DNA from: Undaria pinnatifida
Taxonomy: Eukaryota > Sar > Phaeophyceae > Laminariales > Alariaceae
Assembly: GCA_012845835.1 (NCBI GenBank)
Contig: JABAKD010000024.1
Coordinates: 843,862-907,861, forward strand
Direction of reading: 5' to 3'
DNA: 64,000 bases
Shown here in pieces: positions 1 through 11,002 of the stretch. A program made the position numbers and the translations under genes. The notes below the pieces were generated by a model, which saw only the letters and a program-made list of their open reading frames with translations, was not told the origin of the DNA and ran no database searches. Position 1 is the first letter of the stretch, and every line of letters starts with the position of its first letter.

Positions 1-2589
1 AGGAAGAACTGTGCTAATAATGCTAGCGTCAAGGATGATGTGCGTAGGACGCCAGCGTCCAATTGGGAGTCGGAAGAAGGTGGGTCGTGCAAGAGCCATT
101 GCACGTGTTCGGATGTGAACCTAGGGAGAAACCGCAAGAAAATAAAAGGAGGCAGAAGGGTGGAGAGGGAAGGTAGAGACCGGTAAACAAGAATATGAGC
201 AAGTATGAACATAAGCAAACATCATCGACCTACAAGAGAGTGCAAAGAAGAAGTAAGAAGACGAAAACGGCACGGGCATCACTCTGCCGAGGAGACAAAA
301 TAAACGCGTGTTGGGTAAGAAAGACAGAAAGACGAACGGGGCTCGCTACAACAAGTATAATGTGCACGCAATGCGCAAAACCCGTTTAGTATAGTTCGAT
401 TCCCAAGTAATTAAAAAAGGACAGAACGGCCGGACCCCGATTCCGTTACCGGTGGGTAGAACGGTGTGGGATCGCTATTTTTAGGGTGTTGTAGTTTGTA
501 ATCTTCGAAACAAAAGTTTAAGTAACTACGAGTGTAGGATTCTGTCTCGACAGATAAAAACTGATATCCTGAAAGCTATACTTCCTCTCTGTGTGCAATA
601 ATTAAAGGCCGTTATTATGATCACACATACCCTTTTATCCTTGTCCGATGCCGCAGGCGATAATATATTTTTTAAATGTTTGGTACTTTTTAGCTGAAGC
701 CCGTTTTTTTTTTTCGCATATGCACCACCCTGCGTGCATGAACGGCCGAAAAACAGATCGCCGCCCCAACAAGGGACAAATTTCGCTCCTTTTCCGGAAA
801 ACTGAGAAGTAACCCCGGAAGCGCGGAAAACTGGCACAAATCGCGAAAAAACGCAAAACTGGCTGTTTTTCTCCTATTCATTGCTGGTGTACAACACCTC
901 CTTCTTGTCCAAAACAACTTGGGCACGCAGCAGCCTTCGTTTACTCCAAAACAGGCAATTTTCGTCGAATGTACGCCGAAAATGGTACAAACTGGTCGAA
1001 ATTGGTCGAAAGTTGGTATTTTTCGACCCACAGATTCTCAGGAAAAACGACTCGGATTTTCTTTTTTTTTTAGAGTCACACCTCTAGACTATGGCTTTTC
1101 AACTCCATCGGCGAGATATGATCTGCCCCCCGCAACGGACTTTACTTATGGCAAAGGGGAAGTGTGCCAGGTATTTATTACCCGGACGTTTGGAAAGCCC
1201 GCTGTATTACGGGACAGAGTGGCAACATTTTGGATGAAATATAGTTTCCTTACATCGTAAGGCATCACCAAAAGGCCCGACGATTCTTCACCCTCGTAGA
1301 GGACCCTTGTGCTGACTGCCTCTAGATGCCCGTTGGTAGATGCTGCTCTTTCGCAAAATCAAGAAAGGACAGGTCCACGCTGCTGACCGATGACTCTTGG
1401 GCACAGGAGCTTCCGTATTTACTGCGTTTGTGAAGTGTACCTCATAGCAGACATGTGTGATCGTTATTAAAAGAAACGTAAGTGGCACAACAAGCGCATC
1501 CAAAGCGTTTATCATTATGTGCAGTACGTAGCGGTAACCTAGTCCGTGCCAGCATGCAGTACGAGCAGAGGTTACGAGCTGACATGAAGTACCCCATACA
1601 TGTCACTGTCTGACATGATGTACCTCGTACATCGCTGGCTTGCTGTTGTGCGTGGTTGGTTTGATGGCTTCGTCTTCTTTGTTGCTGATGTAGTTCCTGG
1701 CTGGCGGTTGTGTTTTTAATGTTTGCTCGTGCCGTCCTGTTTCCCTCTCTCTGTGTTCCCAATTGTTTTCCTCATTTTTTTTATTATTAGACTATACCAT
1801 TAGTCTATCGTTTTGTTTATTATTTTTTCCTTTCCCTTTTCGTTGCGAACAGCCTGGTGTGTAGGCGTGCATTTGTTTTGCCCGCGTGTGTATTTTGGTT
1901 CATTGCATGGCCAAACCACCTTCCTTGCTGTATTTGTAATGTGTGCAAGGATCGGGCGGACCGCGTTGCTTGAAAGAGGACGTGACTAATAGAAGGGGAA
2001 GGTAATGGGCCGTACCAAGAAGAGGTTGAGGTGCCACATGTATTTGAAACATAATGTAGGCTGTCCACGTAGAAATAATCGCATGTAAATTGTGCGTTAG
2101 CGTGGAAATTTTAACCGGAGTAGGTTGCGCCGCGTTTTTTTGCCGCGAAAAATTCCAGAGTGATTCCAAAAATGCTGAACAAATTCAAGGGGTTCGGATT
2201 GGTTCGACAAATTATACCTTACGAAACAACTTTTTAAGTTGAGTGTAGGTACAGCAGTGCGAGTAGCCCGGTCGCTGTGATATTCGGAGCACATCCGAGA
2301 CAATTTGCTTTTTGGCCAGCAAGAGAGCACAGCAGCAGACAACAGCAGCAGACAGCACACACGACTACGGCAGTCACCTCACCCTCAAGTGGAACTCAGC
2401 AGCGCATGGCCCCTGGTGCTCGTATATTCGCCGCTGCAGCGAGCGGGTAGGGCTCGCCATGTTCTGTGTGTGTTTTTTGAGCGAACTCCGTTGTTCTGAA
2501 AATGCTGAATCAAGCTCCTGGGATCTGCTGCGCTTGGCGGGGTAGAACCAGCGAACAGTAGCCTTTACGAGACGTCTAGGTTATTAGGG
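1..2589. other. No recognisable gene
   Basis: I see no protein family, RNA gene or transposon end here. Open frames are short, overlap on both strands and have the composition of non-coding DNA. Short echoes of a word like GACATGwrGTACCyCrTACAT occur near 1560-1640. Anything real here would probably be a short exon I could not identify. Confidence 0.5.
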
Positions 2590-2603
2590 CTAGGGTTAGG
2601 GTA
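2584..2603 (+). repeat. Interstitial telomere-like repeat
   Basis: Short run of TTAGGG-type units with one variant (TTAGGGCTAGGGTTAGGG). Similar vestiges occur near 43219-43242 (CCCTAA strand) and 57757-57773. It is too short to be a chromosome end and lies just upstream of the LINE remnant. Confidence 0.6.
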
Positions 2604-2876
2604 CTCTATCCCATATATTAATCCAGAATTGCGGTAAAGGCGGCTCGGTAGAATCTAGTTTCTTCCTGACTGAGGTATCCCTCAACGCGATTGACGACTG
2701 CGGTAGCTACCGGGCCCGCCACGGTTGAATACAACTTGCTTCCAATTTCTACCTCTGCCCTCGGCTGCTCCCCGGCCGGGGTGGTGCTCGGGCCTGAGGC
2801 TTCCCCAAAACGTGCCAGAGCCCCTGAGGGGTTGTGTGGCGTCGACCTTACTCGTGCGCTGAACTAGTGCTCAGGT

Positions 2877-4856
2877 ATGGCCGGGCCGGCGGTGTCATCC
2901 AGCGACAAGGCAAAAAAATTCCTCGCGGAATTTTTTAACGCAGCAGCCTTGCCTGCGGACGCAGTGTCGCATCACCGCTGCGGAAAGCATGGGGTGCGTA
3001 TCGAACAGAGAAGAGAGGATCGAACCCACGTGAGTAAGCACCAAAGTCGGGAAGGAGATGGACGTGGCGTGTCGGGACTGCTGCCCCCTTCACGTTGGCA
3101 CTTAGGCAAGAACCGGGCTGGGCGAAGGGAGACGGAGAGGGGAAAATACTCTGTCTGGGAAAAACGGAGGGTGGAATGGAGGAAATCGGAGGCTCGGAAG
3201 GAGAGGAGGAGACGCAGGAGGATTCGAAGGGCTGCTCACAAAATTCGCACGGATGCAAGGGCTAGGTCGAGAGCAGGGGAACTCGTCGTGGGTACGTACA
3301 ACGTTCGAACACTTGCTTTCAAGGGCACGAATGGCATAGGCCACGCTGAGGTGATAATGAAGACTTGCCAAGACGCAGGTTGTGATGTTATAGGATTGCA
3401 GGAGGTGAGGCGCAATGGACAAAGTGCTTTCACGGCGGCGGGGTATGTTGTGTTTTGCTCAGGAGCAGACGGAGGAAAGTACGAAAAGAAGGGGAACCAT
3501 GGGGTAGGCTTAGCTGTTAGAGAGTCTATCGTGGCAGGGATGGATAAGGGCGACGTCGCGGTTGAGTGCATCAGTGCTAGACTGATGGAGGTTCGCATCC
3601 AACTCAAAGGGAAATCTAACGGTATGTCTTTCATTGTAGGCTATGCTCCCACTCTCGACAAGAGCACCAGCGAAAAGGATTACTTTTGGAATTCACTTGA
3701 CGAGGTGGTCAAGGAGGTTCCCAGTAGGGACCACCTCCTTGCCCTGATGGACGCAAATGCTCGTACAGGCATGAGAGGGATCGAGTGGACCGACAGCAAC
3801 GTATTGGGTGCTTACGGACGTGACGAGCTGAACGACAACGGAGAGCGACTATTGACTCACGCAACTGATAACAAACTCGCCCTCCTCAACACGTACTATG
3901 CTACACCTGCTCGTAGTATATCGTATACATTTCAGAGCCCAAACCGAGGAAAGGCCCAGTACAGACTTGATTACATACTGACACGGCAAGTGGATAGACG
4001 ATTGGTACGTAATGTCACTGTGCGGACTCCACCCAGGGAGAACGCCGAGTCGGACCACAACATCATTGAAATAACGCGGCGTCTTCAGAGGGCCTGGGCG
4101 TGCTTCCAGCGGTACACGATGGAAATCTATGATCGCCCGGGTGTGCGTTTACGGTTGAAGGTGCGGTTGCTGAAAGCTGAGGTGGTCGAGACACTGCTGT
4201 ACGGTTGCATGACGTGGAGCCCGAAGAAGCCTGACTATGATAGGCTACGACGGGTTCACCGCTCCATGCTCCTCCGATGCCTTGGATGGCGGAAACGGAA
4301 GCGCGACGACCACACCCTATCGTACGCCGACGCGCTTGCCCAGACAGATTCCGAGAGCGTTGAGGCGATAGTGCGCAAACGGAGGATTTTGTTTGCGGGA
4401 TTCGTGGCACGTATGGGGGAGGAGCGTCTGCCACAGAGGGTGATGTTTGGGGAGTTTGTTGGGGGTAAGGGCTACTCAGGGGGGCAAGAGAAAGACTGGA
4501 TGGATCATCTGGAATTTCAGAAGGAGGATATGTCGGTCTTAGGAATGAAATTCGAAGGATGGCGAAAGGCTGCTCAGAAGGCTGGCAGATGGTTTCGAAG
4601 AGTAGAGGAGGGAGCCGAGTTGTTCATGCGGAATTGGCATGAAACGGAGAGACGCAAAGCTGCAGAGCGACGCGCAAAGGCTGCGGCAGCGCCATCCACC
4701 GTTGGCATCTCTAAGCGGTCGGGGGGAGGGGGAAGGGGGGGGGGCGGGGAGGGGACTGGGGGAGGGGGGGAGGGGGGAGGGGGAAAGGGAGGAAGGGGGG
4801 AGGGGCGGAAGGGGGAGCCTCATGCCCAAGAGCTTGAAGTCTGGGTTTGGCCATAA
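2877..4856 (+). CDS. LINE endonuclease (EEP domain) fused to post-RT tail
   Basis: Open frame of 659 codons. Residues about 1-135 are basic and low in complexity. An endonuclease/exonuclease/phosphatase domain spans about 138-400. Its signatures are visible in order: TYNVRTL, GLQEVR with the catalytic Glu, GVGLAVRE, GYAPT, MDANAR, RLDYIL and SDHNII with the catalytic Asp-His. In LINEs this domain nicks target DNA for target-primed reverse transcription. From about 405 the frame jumps to a segment typical of the region after the RT in such elements (LLYGCMTWSP, RRVHRSMLLRCLGW), so the polymerase core is absent. The last 50 residues are Gly/Glu/Arg runs encoded by a GGGGA-rich tract. The uninterrupted frame suggests the deletion is recent or harmless to the reader. 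It could still be an inert relic. Confidence 0.75.
   Translation: MAGPAVSSSDKAKKFLAEFFNAAALPADAVSHHRCGKHGVRIEQRREDRTHVSKHQSREGDGRGVSGLLPPSRWHLGKNRAGRRETERGKYSVWEKRRVEWRKSEARKERRRRRRIRRAAHKIRTDARARSRAGELVVGTYNVRTLAFKGTNGIGHAEVIMKTCQDAGCDVIGLQEVRRNGQSAFTAAGYVVFCSGADGGKYEKKGNHGVGLAVRESIVAGMDKGDVAVECISARLMEVRIQLKGKSNGMSFIVGYAPTLDKSTSEKDYFWNSLDEVVKEVPSRDHLLALMDANARTGMRGIEWTDSNVLGAYGRDELNDNGERLLTHATDNKLALLNTYYATPARSISYTFQSPNRGKAQYRLDYILTRQVDRRLVRNVTVRTPPRENAESDHNIIEITRRLQRAWACFQRYTMEIYDRPGVRLRLKVRLLKAEVVETLLYGCMTWSPKKPDYDRLRRVHRSMLLRCLGWRKRKRDDHTLSYADALAQTDSESVEAIVRKRRILFAGFVARMGEERLPQRVMFGEFVGGKGYSGGQEKDWMDHLEFQKEDMSVLGMKFEGWRKAAQKAGRWFRRVEEGAELFMRNWHETERRKAAERRAKAAAAPSTVGISKRSGGGGRGGGGEGTGGGGEGGGGKGGRGEGRKGEPHAQELEVWVWP
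4720..4822 (+). repeat. G-rich low-complexity tract
   Basis: About 100 bases of G runs broken by A or GA, inside the 3' end of the LINE-derived frame. It contains many runs of four or more G and could form G-quadruplexes in DNA or RNA. It encodes Gly/Glu/Arg repeats in frame. Confidence 0.7.
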
Positions 4857-5019
4857 TCGTATTGAAAGTTGTCGGCCTTCTAACGGCCGTCACAAGATAG
4901 CATAAGACCGCCCTGACTTCTTCACCACGTTGCGTTCTCTCCCAGGTGCCATTGATGATGGACGTGATACCCTCTGTTAGCCCAATGCCATCCTTAGCCA
5001 GTTCCTAGGGTCTGCTAGT

Positions 5020-5218
5020 ATGACATTTTTCTTTCCTTTCTTTTTCTTTTTCTTTTTTCTTTTTTTTCTCTTCTTCTTTCCTTGCTTTCTTGTCTTGTCT
5101 TTTCATGCTTTTCTTGTCTTTTTCTTCTCTTTGCTTGCCTTTTTTGTTTTGTTTCGTTTTTCTTCTCTTTTCTTCCTTTCCGTTATCTTCTTTTCTTTTC
5201 TTTGTTTCTTTTTTCTCC
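5020..5218 (+). repeat. Pyrimidine-rich tract (TTTCT-type)
   Basis: About 200 bases of T with interspersed C and few purines, such as CTTTTCTTTT and CTTTCC blocks. The tract follows the LINE remnant. It makes long spurious open frames on both strands (Phe/Leu-rich on plus, Lys/Glu-rich on minus), which I do not regard as genes. Confidence 0.75.
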
Positions 5219-5462
5219 AATTGACTTATGTCTGTCGTGCGTATGCGTAGTGATAGATACTACGTGTAATATATACGTGGTATTCCTCATCTCCAGAGTG
5301 ACTGGAGCCTGTCCTGTGACCACGGACTTGATTTTGCGAGTTAATGTGAGAACAACAACAACAACAACAACAAGCAGCCTCGTATGTATATTGCTCATGT
5401 TGCCGCTCCACCCCCGGTGTGCTGCCGCGTGTGTGGAGTCTTGGATATTCTCAAAACATAAG

Positions 5463-5592
5463 GACCCGAAGGGTGCGCCAGCTAGCGTTGGGCTGCGAAA
5501 GCAACTGAGTTAAATCGACACACGACGCGTATGAAAATACGTGGAAGTGTGGTGAGCTAAAGCTTTATTTTTCCCCATCCGCCAGAGGATAA
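5463..5592 (+). repeat. Inverted repeat, left arm
   Basis: About 130 bases matching the reverse complement of 9436-9567 with few mismatches and small indels. It ends inward with a CCCCATCCGCC block beside an A-rich stretch, and the right arm has the matching GGCGGATGGGG beside a T run. Confidence 0.7.
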
Positions 5593-6279
5593 AAAAATAA
5601 AAATAAAATCAAATAAACAAACTTTGCTGGCGTTGGGTGGAATACGAGTACGACAAGTCGCTCTGGATGGAGGCCAGCTCGCGCCGATCGAGATTACAGA
5701 AGCTATTGCCCCCCACACGGCCAAAAACTAGCCGCATCGGTCTTGCAGTACTAATAATGCTGCTGCCGCACCAAGCGGGTAGTGATAGTCTTGCTCTTTG
5801 TGTAGTGCTCTAGGCAGCTCGGTGCTTTGAAATCCACAGCAGTCTGGTATGACGAGTGAGTCCTCGCGCTCTCGCCTCTCGCGCGCGGCTTGCTTGCTAT
5901 CTGGTTACCTTACCTGGCACGAACAGTTTTTGTTATTTTTCGAACAGCCCGCAAGAAGAGCCGGGTGAAGAAAAATAAACATATAAGAAAGACACCAGTT
6001 TTTTTTCAACATATTTTCCTGTCAAAAATTACGTGGAAACTTTACAATAGCTATATATAATGATTCGTGTTTTTGAGAGGACAGGGATTTGGTCAGGAGT
6101 TTTGGGATTTCTCGGCCTCAGTATGGGGTTCTCGAAAAAAAATGGAATTTCTCGGCCAAATCGCTTCGTTCGAGCGCCGTCTTCGAGGGGCGGCTCGAAC
6201 ACTCCTCGCCCTGTCTTGTCCGTGCCGCACCTCGACGTGAACGCGGATGGGGGCTGAGCGAGACGAGCGAGAAGTTTCT

Positions 6280-6452
6280 AAAATGTTGTATTTTGAGGGA
6301 GGTACTCTCGAGCCTTCGGTTGTATCTTGACGTCTGCAGAGCGTGATAATGTCCAAAAATGACATTATTTCGAAACGGTGGGTAGTTGCTAAAGTTTCGA
6401 ATTTTTGGGTGGTACCCTCGAGCGATTGTTTTGCTTGACGTCTGCAGAGCTT
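6280..6452 (+). repeat. Tandem duplication, about 112-bp unit
   Basis: Two diverged copies share GGKGGTACYCTCGAGC followed by CTTGACGTCTGCAGAGC, the first ending near 6343 and the second near 6450. No coding potential is evident. Confidence 0.5.
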
Positions 6453-6689
6453 GAACGAATAAAACACGTGAAAATATATTTTTTTAAACGGCATCATTTC
6501 CAACTTGACATCATTTGAAAAACTTCTCTCCCAGGCACGAACAACAAGCAAAACTGCAACTAGTTACTTTCCTCCAAAACCGATCACAAAATTTAGCGAA
6601 GGTGGAACAAACTGCATAGATGCGTTCCGAGCGCGAGCGTTTTGTACGAATTGCCGTCGTATCGCAAATTGTTGCCCTATGCGAGCGAG

Positions 6690-6868
6690 TAGCTTGACAA
6701 AAACGGCGAAAATAATTGCGAGCTTTTAGTTAGGTTTTGACCCAATAGGCGAATGGAACCGGCATTGTCAGCGACTTTTTTCGGGGTCGCATAAGCGACA
6801 AAGAGGTGATTATGCGGGCAAGTATTCCATGATTATTCGATCATTATGCTAGTCAAATGCACACTGTT
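6690..6868 (+). repeat. Direct repeat A, left copy
   Basis: About 170 bases, including TTTGACCCAATAGGCGAATGG and GCGGGCAAGTATTCCATGAT, recur at about 8540-8712 in the same orientation. The pair flanks the 24-bp minisatellite, so the minisatellite sits inside a larger duplication. Confidence 0.75.
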
Positions 6869-6904
6869 TTGGTCTTATTTCAGGCATTTACCCACGGTTT
6901 AATG

Positions 6905-8046
6905 CTCGCGTTATGCCAGTCTTACTTCCACGCGTTATGCCAGTCTTACTTCCATGCGTTATGCCAGTCTTACTTCCACGCGTTATGCCAGTCTTACTTC
7001 CGTGCGTTATGCCTGTCTTACTTTCATGCGTTATGCCCGTCTTACTTTCATGCGTTATGCCAGTCTTACTTCCACGCGTTATGCCAGTCTTACTTCCACG
7101 TGTTATGCCAGTCTTACTTCCGTGCGTTATGCCTGTCGTACTTTCATGCGTTATGCCAGTCTTACTTCCATGCGTTATGCCAGTCTTACTTCCACGCGTT
7201 ATGCCAGTCTTACTTCCACGCGTTATGCCAGTCTTACTTCCATGCGTTATGCCAGTCTTACTTCCATGCGTTATGCCAGTCTTACTTCCATGCGTTATGC
7301 CAGTCTTACTTCCATGCGTTATGCCAGTCTTACTTCCGTGCGTTATGCCTGTCTTACTTTCATGCGTTATGCCAGTCTTACTTCCATGCGTTATGCCAGT
7401 CTTACTTCCGTGCGTTATGCCAGTCTTACTTCCACGCGTTATGCCAGTCTTACTTCCGTGCGTTATGCCTGTCGTACTTTCATGCGTTATGCCAGTCTTA
7501 CTTCCATGCGTTATGCCAGTCTTACTTCCACGCGTTATGCCAGTCTTACTTCCGTGCGTTATGCCTGTCGTACTTTCATGCGTTATGCCAGTCTTACTTC
7601 CACGCGTTATGCCAGTCTTACTTCCGTGCGTTATGCCTGTCTTACTTTCATGCGTTATGCCAGTCTTACTTCCATGCGTTATGCCAGTCTTACTTCCACG
7701 CGTTATGCCAGTCTTACTTCCACGCGTTATGCCAGTCTTACTTCCGTGCGTTATGCCTGTCGTACTTTCATGCGTTATGCCAGTCTTACTTCCATGCGTT
7801 ATGCCAGTCTTACTTCCACGCGTTATGCCAGTCTTACTTCCGTGCGTTATGCCTGTCGTACTTTCATGCGTTATGCCAGTCTTACTTCCATGCGTTATGC
7901 CAGTCTTACTTCCACGCGTTATGCCAGTCTTACTTCAATGCGTTATGCCAGTCTTACTTCCATGCGTTATGCCAGTCTTACTTCCATGCGTTATGCCAGT
8001 CTTACTTCCATGCGTTATGCCAGTCTTACTTCCATGCGTTATGTCG
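6905..8046 (+). repeat. 24-bp minisatellite, about 47 units
   Basis: Head-to-tail array of GCGTTATGCCAGTCTTACTT plus a four-base variable tail (CCAC, CCAT, CCGT or TCAT). Variants are interspersed, and higher-order runs recur (for example a CCGT unit followed by a CTGTCKTACTTTCAT unit). Because 24 is a multiple of 3 and the unit lacks stops, all three forward frames stay open for about 400 codons. Such frames look like repeat proteins (ALCQSYFH, MPVLLPRV or RYASLTST) but are a by-product. No start context, splice site or signal suggests translation. Confidence 0.95.
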
Positions 8047-8100
8047 TCTTCTCTGAACATCATATTTTCGTTCGAAAATGTGCTTCGAACCAGGAAGCCC

Positions 8101-8262
8101 TGAAACCTGGATACGTAAATCGCTCTAATTCGTCCTTTTGTATTGCGTTTGGTGTTGTTCAAGGGTTTCGCATTCTCATTTTGAGCGTGCTTGCTCTGCA
8201 CGTCAGCTTAACATTTAGGCTCGAAATTGCTTTTTTGTGCGGCCTATTATTATGCAAATAAC
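8101..8262 (+). repeat. Direct repeat B, first copy
   Basis: Contains AAATCGCTCTAATTCGTCCT, a TTGCG-TTGGTG-TGTTCAAG block and CATTTTGAGCG. A diverged second copy follows at about 8385-8538, immediately before repeat A'. Confidence 0.7.
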
Positions 8263-8384
8263 TGGTCAACAACGACGGACGCTCTACAAAAATAAAAACA
8301 CAAGCAACGCGTGAGCGATAACGTGTTTTTCGTACGTACATGTGCACTATGACATCCACGAAAGGTTCTCTACGGCCGTGAGCG

Positions 8385-8538
8385 AACTGCGTAAATCGCT
8401 CTAATTCGTCCTTTTATATTGCGCTTGGTGCTGTTCAAGTGTTCATCATTTTGAGCGCGCTTGTTCTGCGCGTCAACCTGACGTAGGCTCAAAAACGTTT
8501 TTTTTGTGCGACCTATTATACAAATAACTAGCCAAATT
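8385..8538 (+). repeat. Direct repeat B, second copy
   Basis: Same order of blocks as 8101-8262 with substitutions and short deletions. Together with repeat A' (8540-8712) it suggests stepwise segmental duplication around the minisatellite. Confidence 0.7.
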
Positions 8539-8539
8539 G

Positions 8540-8712
8540 CGACCACGTAGTAAATACTTGCGAGCTTTTTTGTTAGGGTTTGACCCAATAGGCGAATGGA
8601 ATCGGGATAGTCAGGGACTTTTTCCGGGGTCACATAAGCGACCAAGAGGTGATCATGCGGGCAAGTATTCCATGATTATTCGATCATTATGCGAGTCAAA
8701 TACACACTGTTG
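8540..8712 (+). repeat. Direct repeat A, right copy
   Basis: Matches 6690-6868 over about 170 bases. It ends at the same TCAAATRCACACTGTT block that, on the left side, leads into the minisatellite; here no minisatellite follows. Confidence 0.75.
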
Positions 8713-9435
8713 TTGTATATTATCATGACGTTTATGTTCTGTCAAATTATGGCCTTCAAAACCTCATGCTCGTATCAAACTCTTGACATTACTTTTTAAA
8801 GTTCATTGTCGAATCGGACAGCTATCGTACAACTTTGTTTTGCGTCGACGTGCTGCTCTGTCCGACCCGAAGCATGGGCACCGGGGAATGCCGGCGCCCA
8901 TGCGCAGCCCTTATGCCATTGAAAATTGTGAGTTTTGTCGGGAGTGGTTTTGCGCATAGTCATATGTGAAGGTAGGTGTTGGAGTACTTGATAGAGGAAT
9001 TGGGAAGACGAAAAAAACGCAAAAAAGGAGGTTGCGTATCGTGGGGAGAACTGTGGTGTCGTGGATAGGCGAGAAATAGACGTGAAGAAAATGGAAAGAA
9101 AACCGCGGTTGAAAAAAAAAAAAAACATGGATGAAACGTAATAATAATATATGAAAGGGAAGGTCAATCGGCAAAGGTAGTAGGCAGACCTTACCTGAAT
9201 CCGGAGAAAGGCTCCGACGGCATGACATGCGCCGAGAACGCTGCAGGGTGGGAGACGAGTTCCGTTTGATTGTTTGGGCCATTTTGGGGTAGTATTTAAA
9301 GGAAGATAGTAAGTCTTCCTGAGGTAGCTATTTACGCACTCTGCTTGGCTGAGGGGGATCTTACGCGGCTCGATCAAACTAGAGTCGTTCCAAGCCACAG
9401 CATCCCGATCCGGCGGAATGTCTTTTTTTTTTTTT

Positions 9436-9567
9436 CATCCTCCGGCGGATGGGGAAAAATAAAGCTGTAGCTCACCATACTTCCACGTATTTTCATACGC
9501 GTCGTGTGTCCATTTAACTCTGTTGCTTTCGCAGCCCAACGCTAGCTGGCGCACCCTTCGGGTCCCA
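9436..9567 (-). repeat. Inverted repeat, right arm
   Basis: Reverse complement of 5463-5592. It lies downstream of a run of T and upstream of a short GGTTCG-type repeat. Confidence 0.7.
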
Positions 9568-9675
9568 TCGTAGGTATAGCGTAAGCTGAATGTCGTTCCA
9601 AGCGCAGCACCCAGCCGGCCGAGCCAACCTGGAGCCTTCACAAGCCACAGCATCCAAGCACAGGCCACCCCACAA

Positions 9676-9708
9676 CGTTCGGGTTCGGGTTCGGGTTCGG
9701 GTTTGGGT
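9676..9708 (+). repeat. Short GGGTTC repeat
   Basis: About five hexamer-like units of GGGTTC with one T variant. The composition resembles a diverged telomeric hexamer but is not TTAGGG. The rest of 9570-10468 shows nothing I can name. Confidence 0.6.
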
Positions 9709-10468
9709 TCTGGTCGGGTGGTCGACGTTAGGCGGTACGACCGAAGCCCCCTAAAGATTTACTACCAAGCTTTAAACAGGGCTCCCATTTTGCGTCCTGA
9801 TGTTTTGGAAGTTGATTACTTTTTGGGATCAGGGGGATAGAAATAAGCCGAAAACAACCCGAATTGGAGCAACGCAAACACCGTATACCCTATGATTCTG
9901 GGCACCCGCTACTCTGCTCGCACGCTGAATCTCGTGCCGGGGAAAGGTGTGCGCAGATGGACAAGCATTGCACTGCGTCGTCAAGCTTTCCAAAGTGCAA
10001 AATGTCCAAAGGCCACGCGGAGCTGAAGGGAGTTGTGAAGTGCACTGTTTTTAGAGTGGGGTGAATTGTCCCGCTTGCACGAGAGCGTTCACACGTTATA
10101 CCGGTACTAGTTAGGTATATTAGGTCCTGACTCATGAAACTTACTAGAAACGGGCGATCGATGTAGTACGCAGTGCAAAGATGAGTATCGGCCCTATATT
10201 CCTCGAACTCACAGCTGACGTCGTTAGGATAATATATTAAAAAAAAAGAGTTTTTGAAGTTTAGGTTATTGTTTAGGCGCAGCGTCGCTTACCATTCCAT
10301 TGTGGAGTCACATCACTTTTTTTTGCCGCACGAAAGCTTAAGACCACAAAGGAACAAGGGGGTCAGTCGCGCGAGTGACACCGCGCAAGCAAAGACCCGC
10401 AAACGTGACCCCGCCTACTGCAGCCCGGGTCATATCCATAGACAGCTCGCACACCCTATTGGCGTATA

Positions 10469-11002
10469 TGACGCGACGATACGACCTGGCGTGGTCGCAG
10501 AGGCTGGCGCTGGCAGCAATTAAGCTAACGGAAGGAGCGCGCAAGACGCACGAGGCAGAAAAGTATCGATGCTTTAAGGGACGCGTACGGCCAAGATAAG
10601 AAATACTTGAGAACAATGGACTGCTTTGTCCAGAGTTCAGGGGACACCGAAAACTGACGAGGAAAAATTAAAGGATGAGGGAAGAGAGAGGAGAGAATGG
10701 GGTGCGGCCACCCGCATCATCCGTCTCAGAGTCCAGAGTACTACTCCTTCCAGCAGCCTCTGGTCTCGAGCACTCGACTACCTCATACGATACGATCTTC
10801 TCGAACTATTACAGCAGCAGTCGAATAGGTGGTAATCCCGCCGCTTTTCTTGAACAATTCATCCAAGAAAGTTCCAGTTCAGCTGTAATGCTCATATGTT
10901 ATACTTTCTAGTTCTGCGATGATTACGAGTACAGCAATGAACCAAACAATGCTGCTGAACATTGCCTCGATAGGTGGTGGTCTAAAACACCTATCCTCAA
11001 CA
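10469..11002 (-). repeat. Copia 3' LTR
   Basis: Shares long blocks with 14271-14797, for example GGAAGGAGCGCGCAAGACGC and ACAATGGACTGCTTTGTCC. Divergence, including several small indels, suggests an old insertion. It abuts the CTCCCCCAC tract that reads as a polypurine tract on the minus strand. Confidence 0.8.

Larger units (their letters stand above)
2630..5000 (+). mobile_element. Internally deleted non-LTR (LINE) retrotransposon
   Basis: The element is defined by an endonuclease-type ORF at 2877-4856 with a candidate 5' leader and a short 3' region ending before a pyrimidine-rich tract at about 5020. Its outer limits are estimates because I see no target-site duplication. The central reverse transcriptase (palm, YADD-type motif) is missing, while the endonuclease and a post-RT tail remain joined in one frame. 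It therefore looks like a non-autonomous deletion derivative. Its G-rich 3' end (4720-4820) could be mutational expansion or part of the original tail. Confidence 0.7.
5459..9570. mobile_element. 4.1-kb segment bounded by 125-bp inverted repeats
   Basis: The sequence at about 5463-5592 recurs in reverse complement at about 9436-9567. Shared blocks include GGACCCGAAGGGTGCGCC, AGCTAGCGTTGGGCTGCGAAAG and ATACGTGGAAG. The outer tips read GGACCC inward on both sides, as expected of terminal inverted repeats. I recognise no transposase inside. The interior holds paired direct repeats around a 24-bp minisatellite. It could be a non-autonomous DNA transposon or two oppositely inserted copies of a small repeat. 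Confidence 0.45.

Noticed and set aside
2584..2603. Chromosome end near 2.6 kb
   Set aside because: Only about three TTAGGG-like units with unique sequence on both sides; interstitial vestige.
5005..5220. Lys/Glu-rich minus frame and Phe-rich plus frame
   Set aside because: Low-complexity pyrimidine tract; no domain and no splice context.
6857..8261. Three overlapping plus-strand frames of about 400 codons encoding octapeptide repeats
   Set aside because: They are the three readings of one 24-bp minisatellite; no start context, introns or family similarity.
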